DNA of 60,000 nucleotides, taken from assembly GCA_914767715.1 (NCBI GenBank), contig OU612065.1, positions 35,528,001 to 35,588,000 on the forward strand. The letters are read 5' to 3'. This DNA is from Membranipora membranacea. Lineage: Eukaryota > Bryozoa > Gymnolaemata > Cheilostomatida > Membraniporidae. A model generated the notes under the pieces. That model was not told the DNA's origin and did not search any database. It saw only the letters and a list, made by a program, of their open reading frames with translations. Of the stretch, positions 21,977 through 35,795 are shown in pieces. The first letter of the stretch is position 1. Each line of letters begins with the position of its first letter. A program made the translations under genes and the position numbers.

Positions 21977-23238
21977 ATTTATGGAGATTAATTTTAGCAG
22001 TTTTATGCTTGGATGCAGCAATGACAAAACAAGGGCATGCGACTCTGAATTGTATGCTGCATTTTTATAGTCTTACTTCTAGACATTTTAACTTGTTCCT
22101 TTAAAAGACAAGCAAATCATAGTTCTCCTTCTTCATTATATCTTACATATATTATAGAACATATATTTCTCTTCCATTACATTGATAGTGTGCATTTTGC
22201 CTTTTGATTCTTTTTGAGGATGGAGGGTCTCGTTGGGTTGACTGCCTGCCAGGTTAGAACCAAGCTGGCGGGTTTGATGGCTCATAGAAGCATCTTTTGG
22301 CATTGGACTTTTTTCCGAGATTGGGCTCGACAATTGTAGCATGCAATGAACTATTTGGCAACAATCATTTTGACGCGACATCACGCCTAGCTTCATTGTT
22401 TAGCATTCTGTCGGACTAAAAGCCGCACTCACAGTGCAGGATTAAAAGCGCCAGTTATAAGCAGGCAGCAAGTAGCGGGCTCTGGTAGGTTACTCTTTTG
22501 TTTGATTATGACAGTACCAGCAGTGATCTAAGCACTAGACTGGACCGTAGGCCAGGGGATAAACAATGTGACACTCGTGTGTGATCCATCATACAGCCAT
22601 AGATATTCTGATTTTATTAAATCTATACCTGTTTAGTTAGCAAACTCTGATGTCCGCCGCTGGATTTTGGTAATTATGTGTACATCGACACACTTAACCT
22701 ACCAAGTGAACACCAGCCATTATCAGGATTACCGCCGAAAAGCCATAATTTGTGTTGTCGATAACAATAGCCTATAATGGCTGCTGCAATTTTCCAATTT
22801 CGCTAGCTTTCTTACTTGTTATCATTTCTGGTGTATTGTCCAAAAGTGATAGCAATGCAGCACCGATCTAGCATTTTTTCTGGCATCCTCTTCTTGGCGT
22901 GGGGGACAAACCTCAGATAGAACCACCAATCCCCTACGCTGACCTTCCCAAGGATTGCTGCCGCACAATTCGAATAGGGATTGACACAAAACTCAGGATT
23001 TTCTTCGATTTATCTGCTCAAAAATTGCACTTTTCGTCTTCTTTTTTGTCGCGAGAAACAAGCTTGCATATGTTTCCGTTTTAGAATAATTGGGGGGGGG
23101 GGTGGATGGACGAGGGAGGGGAAGGATGTGGGTGTGCTGACCACAAAAAAAAAACACTTCGAGCAGCTCATATTGATGGTAGAGTGATGAATATAACATG
23201 ATTTTAAATAGTTGCAAAAATGGATAAAATACTCAAAA

Positions 23239-23356
23239 GTCTACAGCACCCAGTATTCCCAGGCGGTCACCCATCCAAGTACTAACTGGGCTCGACGTTG
23301 CTTAGCTTCAGTGATCGGACGAGAACTGGCGTTTTCAACGTGATATGGCCGTAGAC
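23239..23356 (-). rRNA. 5S ribosomal RNA, copy 15
   Basis: Consensus 5S; G run 11 nt. Confidence 0.97.
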
Positions 23357-24621
23357 ATTTATGGAGATTAATTTTAGCAGTTTTATGCTTGGATGCAGCA
23401 ATGACAAAACAAGGGCATGCGACTCTGAATTGTATGCTGCATTTTTATAGTCTTACTTCTAGACATTTTAACTTGTTCCTTTAAAAGACAAGCAAATCAT
23501 AGTTCTCCTTCTTCATTATATCTTACATATATTATAGAACATATATTTCTCTTCCATTACATTGATAGTGTGCATTTTGCCTTTTGATTCTTTTTGAGGA
23601 TGGAGGGTCTCGTTGGGTTGACTGCCTGCCAGGTTAGAACCAAGCTGGCGGGTTTGATGGCTCATAGAAGCATCTTTTGGCATTGGACTTTTTTCCGAGA
23701 TTGGGCTCGACAATTGTAGCATGCAATGAACTATTTGGCAACAATCATTTTGACGCGACATCACGCCTAGCTTCATTGTTTAGCATTCTGTCGGACTAAA
23801 AGCCGCACTCACAGTGCAGGATTAAAAGCGCCAGTTATAAGCAGGCAGCAAGTAGCGGGCTCTGGTAGGTTACTCTTTTGTTTGATTATGACAGTACCAG
23901 CAGTGATCTAAGCACTAGACTGGACCGTAGGCCAGGGGATAAACAATGTGACACTCGTGTGTGATCCATCATACAGCCATAGATATTCTGATTTTATTAA
24001 ATCTATACCTGTTTAGTTAGCAAACTCTGATGTCCGCCGCTGGATTTTGGTAATTATGTGTACATCGACACACTTAACCTACCAAGTGAACACCAGCCAT
24101 TATCAGGATTACCGCCGAAAAGCCATAATTTGTGTTGTCGATAACAATAGCCTATAATGGCTGCTGCAATTTTCCAATTTCGCTAGCTTTCTTACTTGTT
24201 ATCATTTCTGGTGTATTGTCCAAAAGTGATAGCAATGCAGCACCGATCTAGCATTTTTTCTGGCATCCTCTTCTTGGCGTGGGGGACAAACCTCAGATAG
24301 AACCACCAATCCCCTACGCTGACCTTCCCAAGGATTGCTGCCGCACAATTCGAATAGGGATTGACACAAAACTCAGGATTTTCTTCGATTTATCTGCTCA
24401 AAAATTGCACTTTTCGTCTTCTTTTTTGTCGCGAGAAACAAGCTTGCATATGTTTCCGTTTTAGAATAATTGGGGGGGGGGGGGGTGGATGGACGAGGGA
24501 GGGGAAGGATGTGGGTGTGCTGACCACAAAAAAAAAACACTTCGAGCAGCTCATATTGATGGTAGAGTGATGAATATAACATGATTTTAAATAGTTGCAA
24601 AAATGGATAAAATACTCAAAA

Positions 24622-24739
24622 GTCTACAGCACCCAGTATTCCCAGGCGGTCACCCATCCAAGTACTATCTGGGCTCAACGTTGCTTAGCTTCAGTGATCG
24701 GACGAGAACTGGCGTTTTCAACGTGATATGGCCGTAGAC
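24622..24739 (-). rRNA. 5S ribosomal RNA, copy 16, C63T/T72A variant
   Basis: Same two substitutions as copy 9, seven units away. Its upstream spacer has two private changes (at about 24879 and 25112). G run 14 nt. Confidence 0.95.
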
Positions 24740-26003
24740 ATTTATGGAGATTAATTTTAGCAGTTTTATGCTTGGATGCAGCAATGACAAAACAAGGGCA
24801 TGCGACTCTGAATTGTATGCTGCATTTTTATAGTCTTACTTCTAGACATTTTAACTTGTTCCTTTAAAAGACAAGCAACTCATAGTTCTCCTTCTTCATT
24901 ATATCTTACATATATTATAGAACATATATTTCTCTTCCATTACATTGATAGTGTGCATTTTGCCTTTTGATTCTTTTTGAGGATGGAGGGTCTCGTTGGG
25001 TTGACTGCCTGCCAGGTTAGAACCAAGCTGGCGGGTTTGATGGCTCATAGAAGCATCTTTTGGCATTGGACTTTTTTCCGAGATTGGGCTCGACAATTGT
25101 AGCATGCAATGAGCTATTTGGCAACAATCATTTTGACGCGACATCACGCCTAGCTTCATTGTTTAGCATTCTGTCGGACTAAAAGCCGCACTCACAGTGC
25201 AGGATTAAAAGCGCCAGTTATAAGCAGGCAGCAAGTAGCGGGCTCTGGTAGGTTACTCTTTTGTTTGATTATGACAGTACCAGCAGTGATCTAAGCACTA
25301 GACTGGACCGTAGGCCAGGGGATAAACAATGTGACACTCGTGTGTGATCCATCATACAGCCATAGATATTCTGATTTTATTAAATCTATACCTGTTTAGT
25401 TAGCAAACTCTGATGTCCGCCGCTGGATTTTGGTAATTATGTGTACATCGACACACTTAACCTACCAAGTGAACACCAGCCATTATCAGGATTACCGCCG
25501 AAAAGCCATAATTTGTGTTGTCGATAACAATAGCCTATAATGGCTGCTGCAATTTTCCAATTTCGCTAGCTTTCTTACTTGTTATCATTTCTGGTGTATT
25601 GTCCAAAAGTGATAGCAATGCAGCACCGATCTAGCATTTTTTCTGGCATCCTCTTCTTGGCGTGGGGGACAAACCTCAGATAGAACCACCAATCCCCTAC
25701 GCTGACCTTCCCAAGGATTGCTGCCGCACAATTCGAATAGGGATTGACACAAAACTCAGGATTTTCTTCGATTTATCTGCTCAAAAATTGCACTTTTCGT
25801 CTTCTTTTTTGTCGCGAGAAACAAGCTTGCATATGTTTCCGTTTTAGAATAATTGGGGGGGGGGGGGTGGATGGACGAGGGAGGGGAAGGATGTGGGTGT
25901 GCTGACCACAAAAAAAAAACACTTCGAGCAGCTCATATTGATGGTAGAGTGATGAATATAACATGATTTTAAATAGTTGCAAAAATGGATAAAATACTCA
26001 AAA

Positions 26004-26121
26004 GTCTACAGCACCCAGTATTCCCAGGCGGTCACCCATCCAAGTACTAACTGGGCTCGACGTTGCTTAGCTTCAGTGATCGGACGAGAACTGGCGTTTT
26101 CAACGTGATATGGCCGTAGAC
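26004..26121 (-). rRNA. 5S ribosomal RNA, copy 17
   Basis: Consensus 5S; G run 13 nt. Confidence 0.97.
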
Positions 26122-27388
26122 ATTTATGGAGATTAATTTTAGCAGTTTTATGCTTGGATGCAGCAATGACAAAACAAGGGCATGCGACTCTGAATTGTAT
26201 GCTGCATTTTTATAGTCTTACTTCTAGACATTTTAACTTGTTCCTTTAAAAGACAAGCAAATCATAGTTCTCCTTCTTCATTATATCTTACATATATTAT
26301 AGAACATATATTTCTCTTCCATTACATTGATAGTGTGCATTTTGCCTTTTGATTCTTTTTGAGGATGGAGGGTCTCGTTGGGTTGACTGCCTGCCAGGTT
26401 AGAACCAAGCTGGCGGGTTTGATGGCTCATAGAAGCATCTTTTGGCATTGGACTTTTTTCCGAGATTGGGCTCGACAATTGTAGCATGCAATGAACTATT
26501 TGGCAACAATCATTTTGACGCGACATCACGCCTAGCTTCATTGTTTAGCATTCTGTCGGACTAAAAGCCGCACTCACAGTGCAGGATTAAAAGCGCCAGT
26601 TATAAGCAGGCAGCAAGTAGCGGGCTCTGGTAGGTTACTCTTTTGTTTGATTATGACAGTACCAGCAGTGATCTAAGCACTAGACTGGACCGTAGGCCAG
26701 GGGATAAACAATGTGACACTCGTGTGTGATCCATCATACAGCCATAGATATTCTGATTTTATTAAATCTATACCTGTTTAGTTAGCAAACTCTGATGTCC
26801 GCCGCTGGATTTTGGTAATTATGTGTACATCGACACACTTAACCTACCAAGTGAACACCAGCCATTATCAGGATTACCGCCGAAAAGCCATAATTTGTGT
26901 TGTCGATAACAATAGCCTATAATGGCTGCTGCAATTTTCCAATTTCGCTAGCTTTCTTACTTGTTATCATTTCTGGTGTATTGTCCAAAAGTGATAGCAA
27001 TGCAGCACCGATCTAGCATTTTTTCTGGCATCCTCTTCTTGGCGTGGGGGACAAACCTCAGATAGAACCACCAATCCCCTACGCTGACCTTCCCAAGGAT
27101 TGCTGCCGCACAATTCGAATAGGGATTGACACAAAACTCAGGATTTTCTTCGATTTATCTGCTCAAAAATTGCACTTTTCGTCTTCTTTTTTGTCGCGAG
27201 AAACAAGCTTGCATATGTTTCCGTTTTAGAATAATTGGGGGGGGGGGGGGGGTGGATGGACGAGGGAGGGGAAGGATGTGGGTGTGCTGACCACAAAAAA
27301 AAAACACTTCGAGCAGCTCATATTGATGGTAGAGTGATGAATATAACATGATTTTAAATAGTTGCAAAAATGGATAAAATACTCAAAA

Positions 27389-27506
27389 GTCTACAGCACC
27401 CAGTATTCCCAGGCGGTCACCCATCCAAGTACTAACTGGGCTCGACGTTGCTTAGCTTCAGTGATCGGACGAGAACTGGCGTTTTCAACGTGATATGGCC
27501 GTAGAC
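27389..27506 (-). rRNA. 5S ribosomal RNA, copy 18
   Basis: Consensus 5S; G run 16 nt. Confidence 0.97.
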
Positions 27507-28767
27507 ATTTATGGAGATTAATTTTAGCAGTTTTATGCTTGGATGCAGCAATGACAAAACAAGGGCATGCGACTCTGAATTGTATGCTGCATTTTTATAG
27601 TCTTACTTCTAGACATTTTAACTTGTTCCTTTAAAAGACAAGCAAATCATAGTTCTCCTTCTTCATTATATCTTACATATATTATAGAACATATATTTCT
27701 CTTCCATTACATTGATAGTGTGCATTTTGCCTTTTGATTCTTTTTGAGGATGGAGGGTCTCGTTGGGTTGACTGCCTGCCAGGTTAGAACCAAGCTGGCG
27801 GGTTTGATGGCTCATAGAAGCATCTTTTGGCATTGGACTTTTTTCCGAGATTGGGCTCGACAATTGTAGCATGCAATGAACTATTTGGCAACAATCATTT
27901 TGACGCGACATCACGCCTAGCTTCATTGTTTAGCATTCTGTCGGACTAAAAGCCGCACTCACAGTGCAGGATTAAAAGCGCCAGTTATAAGCAGGCAGCA
28001 AGTAGCGGGCTCTGGTAGGTTACTCTTTTGTTTGATTATGACAGTACCAGCAGTGATCTAAGCACTAGACTGGACCGTAGGCCAGGGGATAAACAATGTG
28101 ACACTCGTGTGTGATCCATCATACAGCCATAGATATTCTGATTTTATTAAATCTATACCTGTTTAGTTAGCAAACTCTGATGTCCGCCGCTGGATTTTGG
28201 TAATTATGTGTACATCGACACACTTAACCTACCAAGTGAACACCAGCCATTATCAGGATTACCGCCGAAAAGCCATAATTTGTGTTGTCGATAACAATAG
28301 CCTATAATGGCTGCTGCAATTTTCCAATTTCGCTAGCTTTCTTACTTGTTATCATTTCTGGTGTATTGTCCAAAAGTGATAGCAATGCAGCACCGATCTA
28401 GCATTTTTTCTGGCATCCTCTTCTTGGCGTGGGGGACAAACCTCAGATAGAACCACCAATCCCCTACGCTGACCTTCCCAAGGATTGCTGCCGCACAATT
28501 CGAATAGGGATTGACACAAAACTCAGGATTTTCTTCGATTTATCTGCTCAAAAATTGCACTTTTCGTCTTCTTTTTTGTCGCGAGAAACAAGCTTGCATA
28601 TGTTTCCGTTTTAGAATAATTGGGGGGGGGGTGGATGGACGAGGGAGGGGAAGGATGTGGGTGTGCTGACCACAAAAAAAAAACACTTCGAGCAGCTCAT
28701 ATTGATGGTAGAGTGATGAATATAACATGATTTTAAATAGTTGCAAAAATGGATAAAATACTCAAAA

Positions 28768-28885
28768 GTCTACAGCACCCAGTATTCCCAGGCGGTCACC
28801 CATCCAAGTACTAACTGGGCTCGACGTTGCTTAGCTTCAGTGATCGGACGAGAACTGGCGTTTTCAACGTGATATGGCCGTAGAC
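28768..28885 (-). rRNA. 5S ribosomal RNA, copy 19
   Basis: Consensus 5S. The G run is the shortest in the window (10 nt). Confidence 0.97.
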
Positions 28886-30149
28886 ATTTATGGAGATTAA
28901 TTTTAGCAGTTTTATGCTTGGATGCAGCAATGACAAAACAAGGGCATGCGACTCTGAATTGTATGCTGCATTTTTATAGTCTTACTTCTAGACATTTTAA
29001 CTTGTTCCTTTAAAAGACAAGCAAATCATAGTTCTCCTTCTTCATTATATCTTACATATATTATAGAACATATATTTCTCTTCCATTACATTGATAGTGT
29101 GCATTTTGCCTTTTGATTCTTTTTGAGGATGGAGGGTCTCGTTGGGTTGACTGCCTGCCAGGTTAGAACCAAGCTGGCGGGTTTGATGGCTCATAGAAGC
29201 ATCTTTTGGCATTGGACTTTTTTCCGAGATTGGGCTCGACAATTGTAGCATGCAATGAACTATTTGGCAACAATCATTTTGACGCGACATCACGCCTAGC
29301 TTCATTGTTTAGCATTCTGTCGGACTAAAAGCCGCACTCACAGTGCAGGATTAAAAGCGCCAGTTATAAGCAGGCAGCAAGTAGCGGGCTCTGGTAGGTT
29401 ACTCTTTTGTTTGATTATGACAGTACCAGCAGTGATCTAAGCACTAGACTGGACCGTAGGCCAGGGGATAAACAATGTGACACTCGTGTGTGATCCATCA
29501 TACAGCCATAGATATTCTGATTTTATTAAATCTATACCTGTTTAGTTAGCAAACTCTGATGTCCGCCGCTGGATTTTGGTAATTATGTGTACATCGACAC
29601 ACTTAACCTACCAAGTGAACACCAGCCATTATCAGGATTACCGCCGAAAAGCCATAATTTGTGTTGTCGATAACAATAGCCTATAATGGCTGCTGCAATT
29701 TTCCAATTTCGCTAGCTTTCTTACTTGTTATCATTTCTGGTGTATTGTCCAAAAGTGATAGCAATGCAGCACCGATCTAGCATTTTTTCTGGCATCCTCT
29801 TCTTGGCGTGGGGGACAAACCTCAGATAGAACCACCAATCCCCTACGCTGACCTTCCCAAGGATTGCTGCCGCACAATTCGAATAGGGATTGACACAAAA
29901 CTCAGGATTTTCTTCGATTTATCTGCTCAAAAATTGCACTTTTCGTCTTCTTTTTTGTCGCGAGAAACAAGCTTGCATATGTTTCCGTTTTAGAATAATT
30001 GGGGGGGGGGGGGTGGATGGACGAGGGAGGGGAAGGATGTGGGTGTGCTGACCACAAAAAAAAAACACTTCGAGCAGCTCATATTGATGGTAGAGTGATG
30101 AATATAACATGATTTTAAATAGTTGCAAAAATGGATAAAATACTCAAAA

Positions 30150-30269
30150 GTCTACAGCACCCAGTATTCCCAGGCGGTCACCCATCCAAGTACTAACTGG
30201 GCTCGACGTTGCTTAGAGCTTCAGTGATCGGACGAGAACTGGCGTTTTCAACGTGATATGGCCGTAGAC
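30150..30269 (-). pseudogene. 5S rRNA copy 20 with a 2-bp insertion in the A box
   Basis: An extra AG on the plus strand (about 30215-30218, GCTTAGAGCTTC instead of GCTTAGCTTC) adds CT at about nt 52-55. It lies in the A box and near loop A/helix III, so it shifts the spacing of the internal promoter and disturbs the RNA fold. Probably a pseudogene. It is the only length change seen in any unsplit copy. G run 13 nt. Confidence 0.85.
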
Positions 30270-31532
30270 ATTTATGGAGATTAATTTTAGCAGTTTTATG
30301 CTTGGATGCAGCAATGACAAAACAAGGGCATGCGACTCTGAATTGTATGCTGCATTTTTATAGTCTTACTTCTAGACATTTTAACTTGTTCCTTTAAAAG
30401 ACAAGCAAATCATAGTTCTCCTTCTTCATTATATCTTACATATATTATAGAACATATATTTCTCTTCCATTACATTGATAGTGTGCATTTTGCCTTTTGA
30501 TTCTTTTTGAGGATGGAGGGTCTCGTTGGGTTGACTGCCTGCCAGGTTAGAACCAAGCTGGCGGGTTTGATGGCTCATAGAAGCATCTTTTGGCATTGGA
30601 CTTTTTTCCGAGATTGGGCTCGACAATTGTAGCATGCAATGAACTATTTGGCAACAATCATTTTGACGCGACATCACGCCTAGCTTCATTGTTTAGCATT
30701 CTGTCGGACTAAAAGCCGCACTCACAGTGCAGGATTAAAAGCGCCAGTTATAAGCAGGCAGCAAGTAGCGGGCTCTGGTAGGTTACTCTTTTGTTTGATT
30801 ATGACAGTACCAGCAGTGATCTAAGCACTAGACTGGACCGTAGGCCAGGGGATAAACAATGTGACACTCGTGTGTGATCCATCATACAGCCATAGATATT
30901 CTGATTTTATTAAATCTATACCTGTTTAGTTAGCAAACTCTGATGTCCGCCGCTGGATTTTGGTAATTATGTGTACATCGACACACTTAACCTACCAAGT
31001 GAACACCAGCCATTATCAGGATTACCGCCGAAAAGCCATAATTTGTGTTGTCGATAACAATAGCCTATAATGGCTGCTGCAATTTTCCAATTTCGCTAGC
31101 TTTCTTACTTGTTATCATTTCTGGTGTATTGTCCAAAAGTGATAGCAATGCAGCACCGATCTAGCATTTTTTCTGGCATCCTCTTCTTGGCGTGGGGGAC
31201 AAACCTCAGATAGAACCACCAATCCCCTACGCTGACCTTCCCAAGGATTGCTGCCGCACAATTCGAATAGGGATTGACACAAAACTCAGGATTTTCTTCG
31301 ATTTATCTGCTCAAAAATTGCACTTTTCGTCGTCTTTTTTGTCGCGAGAAACAAGCTTGCATATGTTTCCGTTTTAGAATAATTGGGGGGGGGGGGTGGA
31401 TGGACGAGGGAGGGGAAGGATGTGGGTGTGCTGACCACAAAAAAAAAACACTTCGAGCAGCTCATATTGATGGTAGAGTGATGAATATAACATGATTTTA
31501 AATAGTTGCAAAAATGGATAAAATACTCAAAA

Positions 31533-31650
31533 GTCTACAGCACCCAGTATTCCCAGGCGGTCACCCATCCAAGTACTAACTGGGCTCGACGTTGCTTAGC
31601 TTCAGTGATCGGACGAGAACTGGCGTTTTCAACGTGATATGGCCGTAGAC
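31533..31650 (-). rRNA. 5S ribosomal RNA, copy 21
   Basis: Consensus 5S; G run 12 nt. The 3' spacer has the T-to-G marker at 31332, shared with units 5 and 30. Confidence 0.97.
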
Positions 31651-32914
31651 ATTTATGGAGATTAATTTTAGCAGTTTTATGCTTGGATGCAGCAATGACA
31701 AAACAAGGGCATGCGACTCTGAATTGTATGCTGCATTTTTATAGTCTTACTTCTAGACATTTTAACTTGTTCCTTTAAAAGACAAGCAAATCATAGTTCT
31801 CCTTCTTCATTATATCTTACATATATTATAGAACATATATTTCTCTTCCATTACATTGATAGTGTGCATTTTGCCTTTTGATTCTTTTTGAGGATGGAGG
31901 GTCTCGTTGGGTTGACTGCCTGCCAGGTTAGAACCAAGCTGGCGGGTTTGATGGCTCATAGAAGCATCTTTTGGCATTGGACTTTTTTCCGAGATTGGGC
32001 TCGACAATTGTAGCATGCAATGAACTATTTGGCAACAATCATTTTGACGCGACATCACGCCTAGCTTCATTGTTTAGCATTCTGTCGGACTAAAAGCCGC
32101 ACTCACAGTGCAGGATTAAAAGCGCCAGTTATAAGCAGGCAGCAAGTAGCGGGCTCTGGTAGGTTACTCTTTTGTTTGATTATGACAGTACCAGCAGTGA
32201 TCTAAGCACTAGACTGGACCGTAGGCCAGGGGATAAACAATGTGACACTCGTGTGTGATCCATCATACAGCCATAGATATTCTGATTTTATTAAATCTAT
32301 ACCTGTTTAGTTAGCAAACTCTGATGTCCGCCGCTGGATTTTGGTAATTATGTGTACATCGACACACTTAACCTACCAAGTGAACACCAGCCATTATCAG
32401 GATTACCGCCGAAAAGCCATAATTTGTGTTGTCGATAACAATAGCCTATAATGGCTGCTGCAATTTTCCAATTTCGCTAGCTTTCTTACTTGTTATCATT
32501 TCTGGTGTATTGTCCAAAAGTGATAGCAATGCAGCACCGATCTAGCATTTTTTCTGGCATCCTCTTCTTGGCGTGGGGGACAAACCTCAGATAGAACCAC
32601 CAATCCCCTACGCTGACCTTCCCAAGGATTGCTGCCGCACAATTCGAATAGGGATTGACACAAAACTCAGGATTTTCTTCGATTTATCTGCTCAAAAATT
32701 GCACTTTTCGTCTTCTTTTTTGTCGCGAGAAACAAGCTTGCATATGTTTCCGTTTTAGAATAATTGGGGGGGGGGGGGTGGATGGACGAGGGAGGGGAAG
32801 GATGTGGGTGTGCTGACCACAAAAAAAAAACACTTCGAGCAGCTCATATTGATGGTAGAGTGATGAATATAACATGATTTTAAATAGTTGCAAAAATGGA
32901 TAAAATACTCAAAA

Positions 32915-33032
32915 GTCTACAGCACCCAGTATTCCCAGGCGGTCACCCATCCAAGTACTAACTGGGCTCGACGTTGCTTAGCTTCAGTGATCGGACGAGA
33001 ACTGGCGTTTTCAACGTGATATGGCCGTAGAC
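32915..33032 (-). rRNA. 5S ribosomal RNA, copy 22
   Basis: Consensus 5S; G run 13 nt. Confidence 0.97.
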
Positions 33033-34296
33033 ATTTATGGAGATTAATTTTAGCAGTTTTATGCTTGGATGCAGCAATGACAAAACAAGGGCATGCGACT
33101 CTGAATTGTATGCTGCATTTTTATAGTCTTACTTCTAGACATTTTAACTTGTTCCTTTAAAAGACAAGCAAATCATAGTTCTCCTTCTTCATTATATCTT
33201 ACATATATTATAGAACATATATTTCTCTTCCATTACATTGATAGTGTGCATTTTGCCTTTTGATTCTTTTTGAGGATGGAGGGTCTCGTTGGGTTGACTG
33301 CCTGCCAGGTTAGAACCAAGCTGGCGGGTTTGATGGCTCATAGAAGCATCTTTTGGCATTGGACTTTTTTCCGAGATTGGGCTCGACAATTGTAGCATGC
33401 AATGAACTATTTGGCAACAATCATTTTGACGCGACATCACGCCTAGCTTCATTGTTTAGCATTCTGTCGGACTAAAAGCCGCACTCACAGTGCAGGATTA
33501 AAAGCGCCAGTTATAAGCAGGCAGCAAGTAGCGGGCTCTGGTAGGTTACTCTTTTGTTTGATTATGACAGTACCAGCAGTGATCTAAGCACTAGACTGGA
33601 CCGTAGGCCAGGGGATAAACAATGTGACACTCGTGTGTGATCCATCATACAGCCATAGATATTCTGATTTTATTAAATCTATACCTGTTTAGTTAGCAAA
33701 CTCTGATGTCCGCCGCTGGATTTTGGTAATTATGTGTACATCGACACACTTAACCTACCAAGTGAACACCAGCCATTATCAGGATTACCGCCGAAAAGCC
33801 ATAATTTGTGTTGTCGATAACAATAGCCTATAATGGCTGCTGCAATTTTCCAATTTCGCTAGCTTTCTTACTTGTTATCATTTCTGGTGTATTGTCCAAA
33901 AGTGATAGCAATGCAGCACCGATCTAGCATTTTTTCTGGCATCCTCTTCTTGGCGTGGGGGACAAACCTCAGATAGAACCACCAATCCCCTACGCTGACC
34001 TTCCCAAGGATTGCTGCCGCACAATTCGAATAGGGATTGACACAAAACTCAGGATTTTCTTCGATTTATCTGCTCAAAAATTGCACTTTTCGTCTTCTTT
34101 TTTGTCGCGAGAAACAAGCTTGCATATGTTTCCGTTTTAGAATAATTGGGGGGGGGGGGGTGGATGGACGAGGGAGGGGAAGGATGTGGGTGTGCTGACC
34201 ACAAAAAAAAAACACTTCGAGCAGCTCATATTGATGGTAGAGTGATGAATATAACATGATTTTAAATAGTTGCAAAAATGGATAAAATACTCAAAA

Positions 34297-34414
34297 GTCT
34301 ACAGCACCCAGTATTCCCAGGCGGTCACCCATCCAAGTACTAACTGGGCTCGACGTTGCTTAGCTTCAGTGATCGGACGAGAACTGGCGTTTTCAACGTG
34401 ATATGGCCGTAGAC
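34297..34414 (-). rRNA. 5S ribosomal RNA, copy 23
   Basis: Consensus 5S; G run 13 nt. Confidence 0.97.
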
Positions 34415-35677
34415 ATTTATGGAGATTAATTTTAGCAGTTTTATGCTTGGATGCAGCAATGACAAAACAAGGGCATGCGACTCTGAATTGTATGCTGCAT
34501 TTTTATAGTCTTACTTCTAGACATTTTAACTTGTTCCTTTAAAAGACAAGCAAATCATAGTTCTCCTTCTTCATTATATCTTACATATATTATAGAACAT
34601 ATATTTCTCTTCCATTACATTGATAGTGTGCATTTTGCCTTTTGATTCTTTTTGAGGATGGAGGGTCTCGTTGGGTTGACTGCCTGCCAGGTTAGAACCA
34701 AGCTGGCGGGTTTGATGGCTCATAGAAGCATCTTTTGGCATTGGACTTTTTTCCGAGATTGGGCTCGACAATTGTAGCATGCAATGAACTATTTGGCAAC
34801 AATCATTTTGACGCGACATCACGCCTAGCTTCATTGTTTAGCATTCTGTCGGACTAAAAGCCGCACTCACAGTGCAGGATTAAAAGCGCCAGTTATAAGC
34901 AGGCAGCAAGTAGCGGGCTCTGGTAGGTTACTCTTTTGTTTGATTATGACAGTACCAGCAGTGATCTAAGCACTAGACTGGACCGTAGGCCAGGGGATAA
35001 ACAATGTGACACTCGTGTGTGATCCATCATACAGCCATAGATATTCTGATTTTATTAAATCTATACCTGTTTAGTTAGCAAACTCTGATGTCCGCCGCTG
35101 GATTTTGGTAATTATGTGTACATCGACACACTTAACCTACCAAGTGAACACCAGCCATTATCAGGATTACCGCCGAAAAGCCATAATTTGTGTTGTCGAT
35201 AACAATAGCCTATAATGGCTGCTGCAATTTTCCAATTTCGCTAGCTTTCTTACTTGTTATCATTTCTGGTGTATTGTCCAAAAGTGATAGCAATGCAGCA
35301 CCGATCTAGCATTTTTTCTGGCATCCTCTTCTTGGCGTGGGGGACAAACCTCAGATAGAACCACCAATCCCCTACGCTGACCTTCCCAAGGATTGCTGCC
35401 GCACAATTCGAATAGGGATTGACACAAAACTCAGGATTTTCTTCGATTTATCTGCTCAAAAATTGCACTTTTCGTCTTCTTTTTTGTCGCGAGAAACAAG
35501 CTTGCATATGTTTCCGTTTTAGAATAATTGGGGGGGGGGGGGTGGATGGACGAGGGAGGGGAAGGATGTGGGTGTGCTGACCACAAAAAAAAAACACTTC
35601 GAGCAGCTATATTGATGGTAGAGTGATGAATATAACATGATTTTAAATAGTTGCAAAAATGGATAAAATACTCAAAA

Positions 35678-35795
35678 GTCTACAGCACCCAGTATTCCCA
35701 GGCGGTCACCCATCCAAGTACTAACTGGGCTCGACGTTGCTTAGCTTCAGTGATCGGACGAGAACTGGCGTTTTCAACGTGATATGGCCGTAGAC
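35678..35795 (-). rRNA. 5S ribosomal RNA, copy 24
   Basis: Consensus 5S; G run 13 nt. The 3' spacer has a private 1-bp deletion (GCAGCTATATT for GCAGCTCATATT) at about 35609. Confidence 0.97.
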
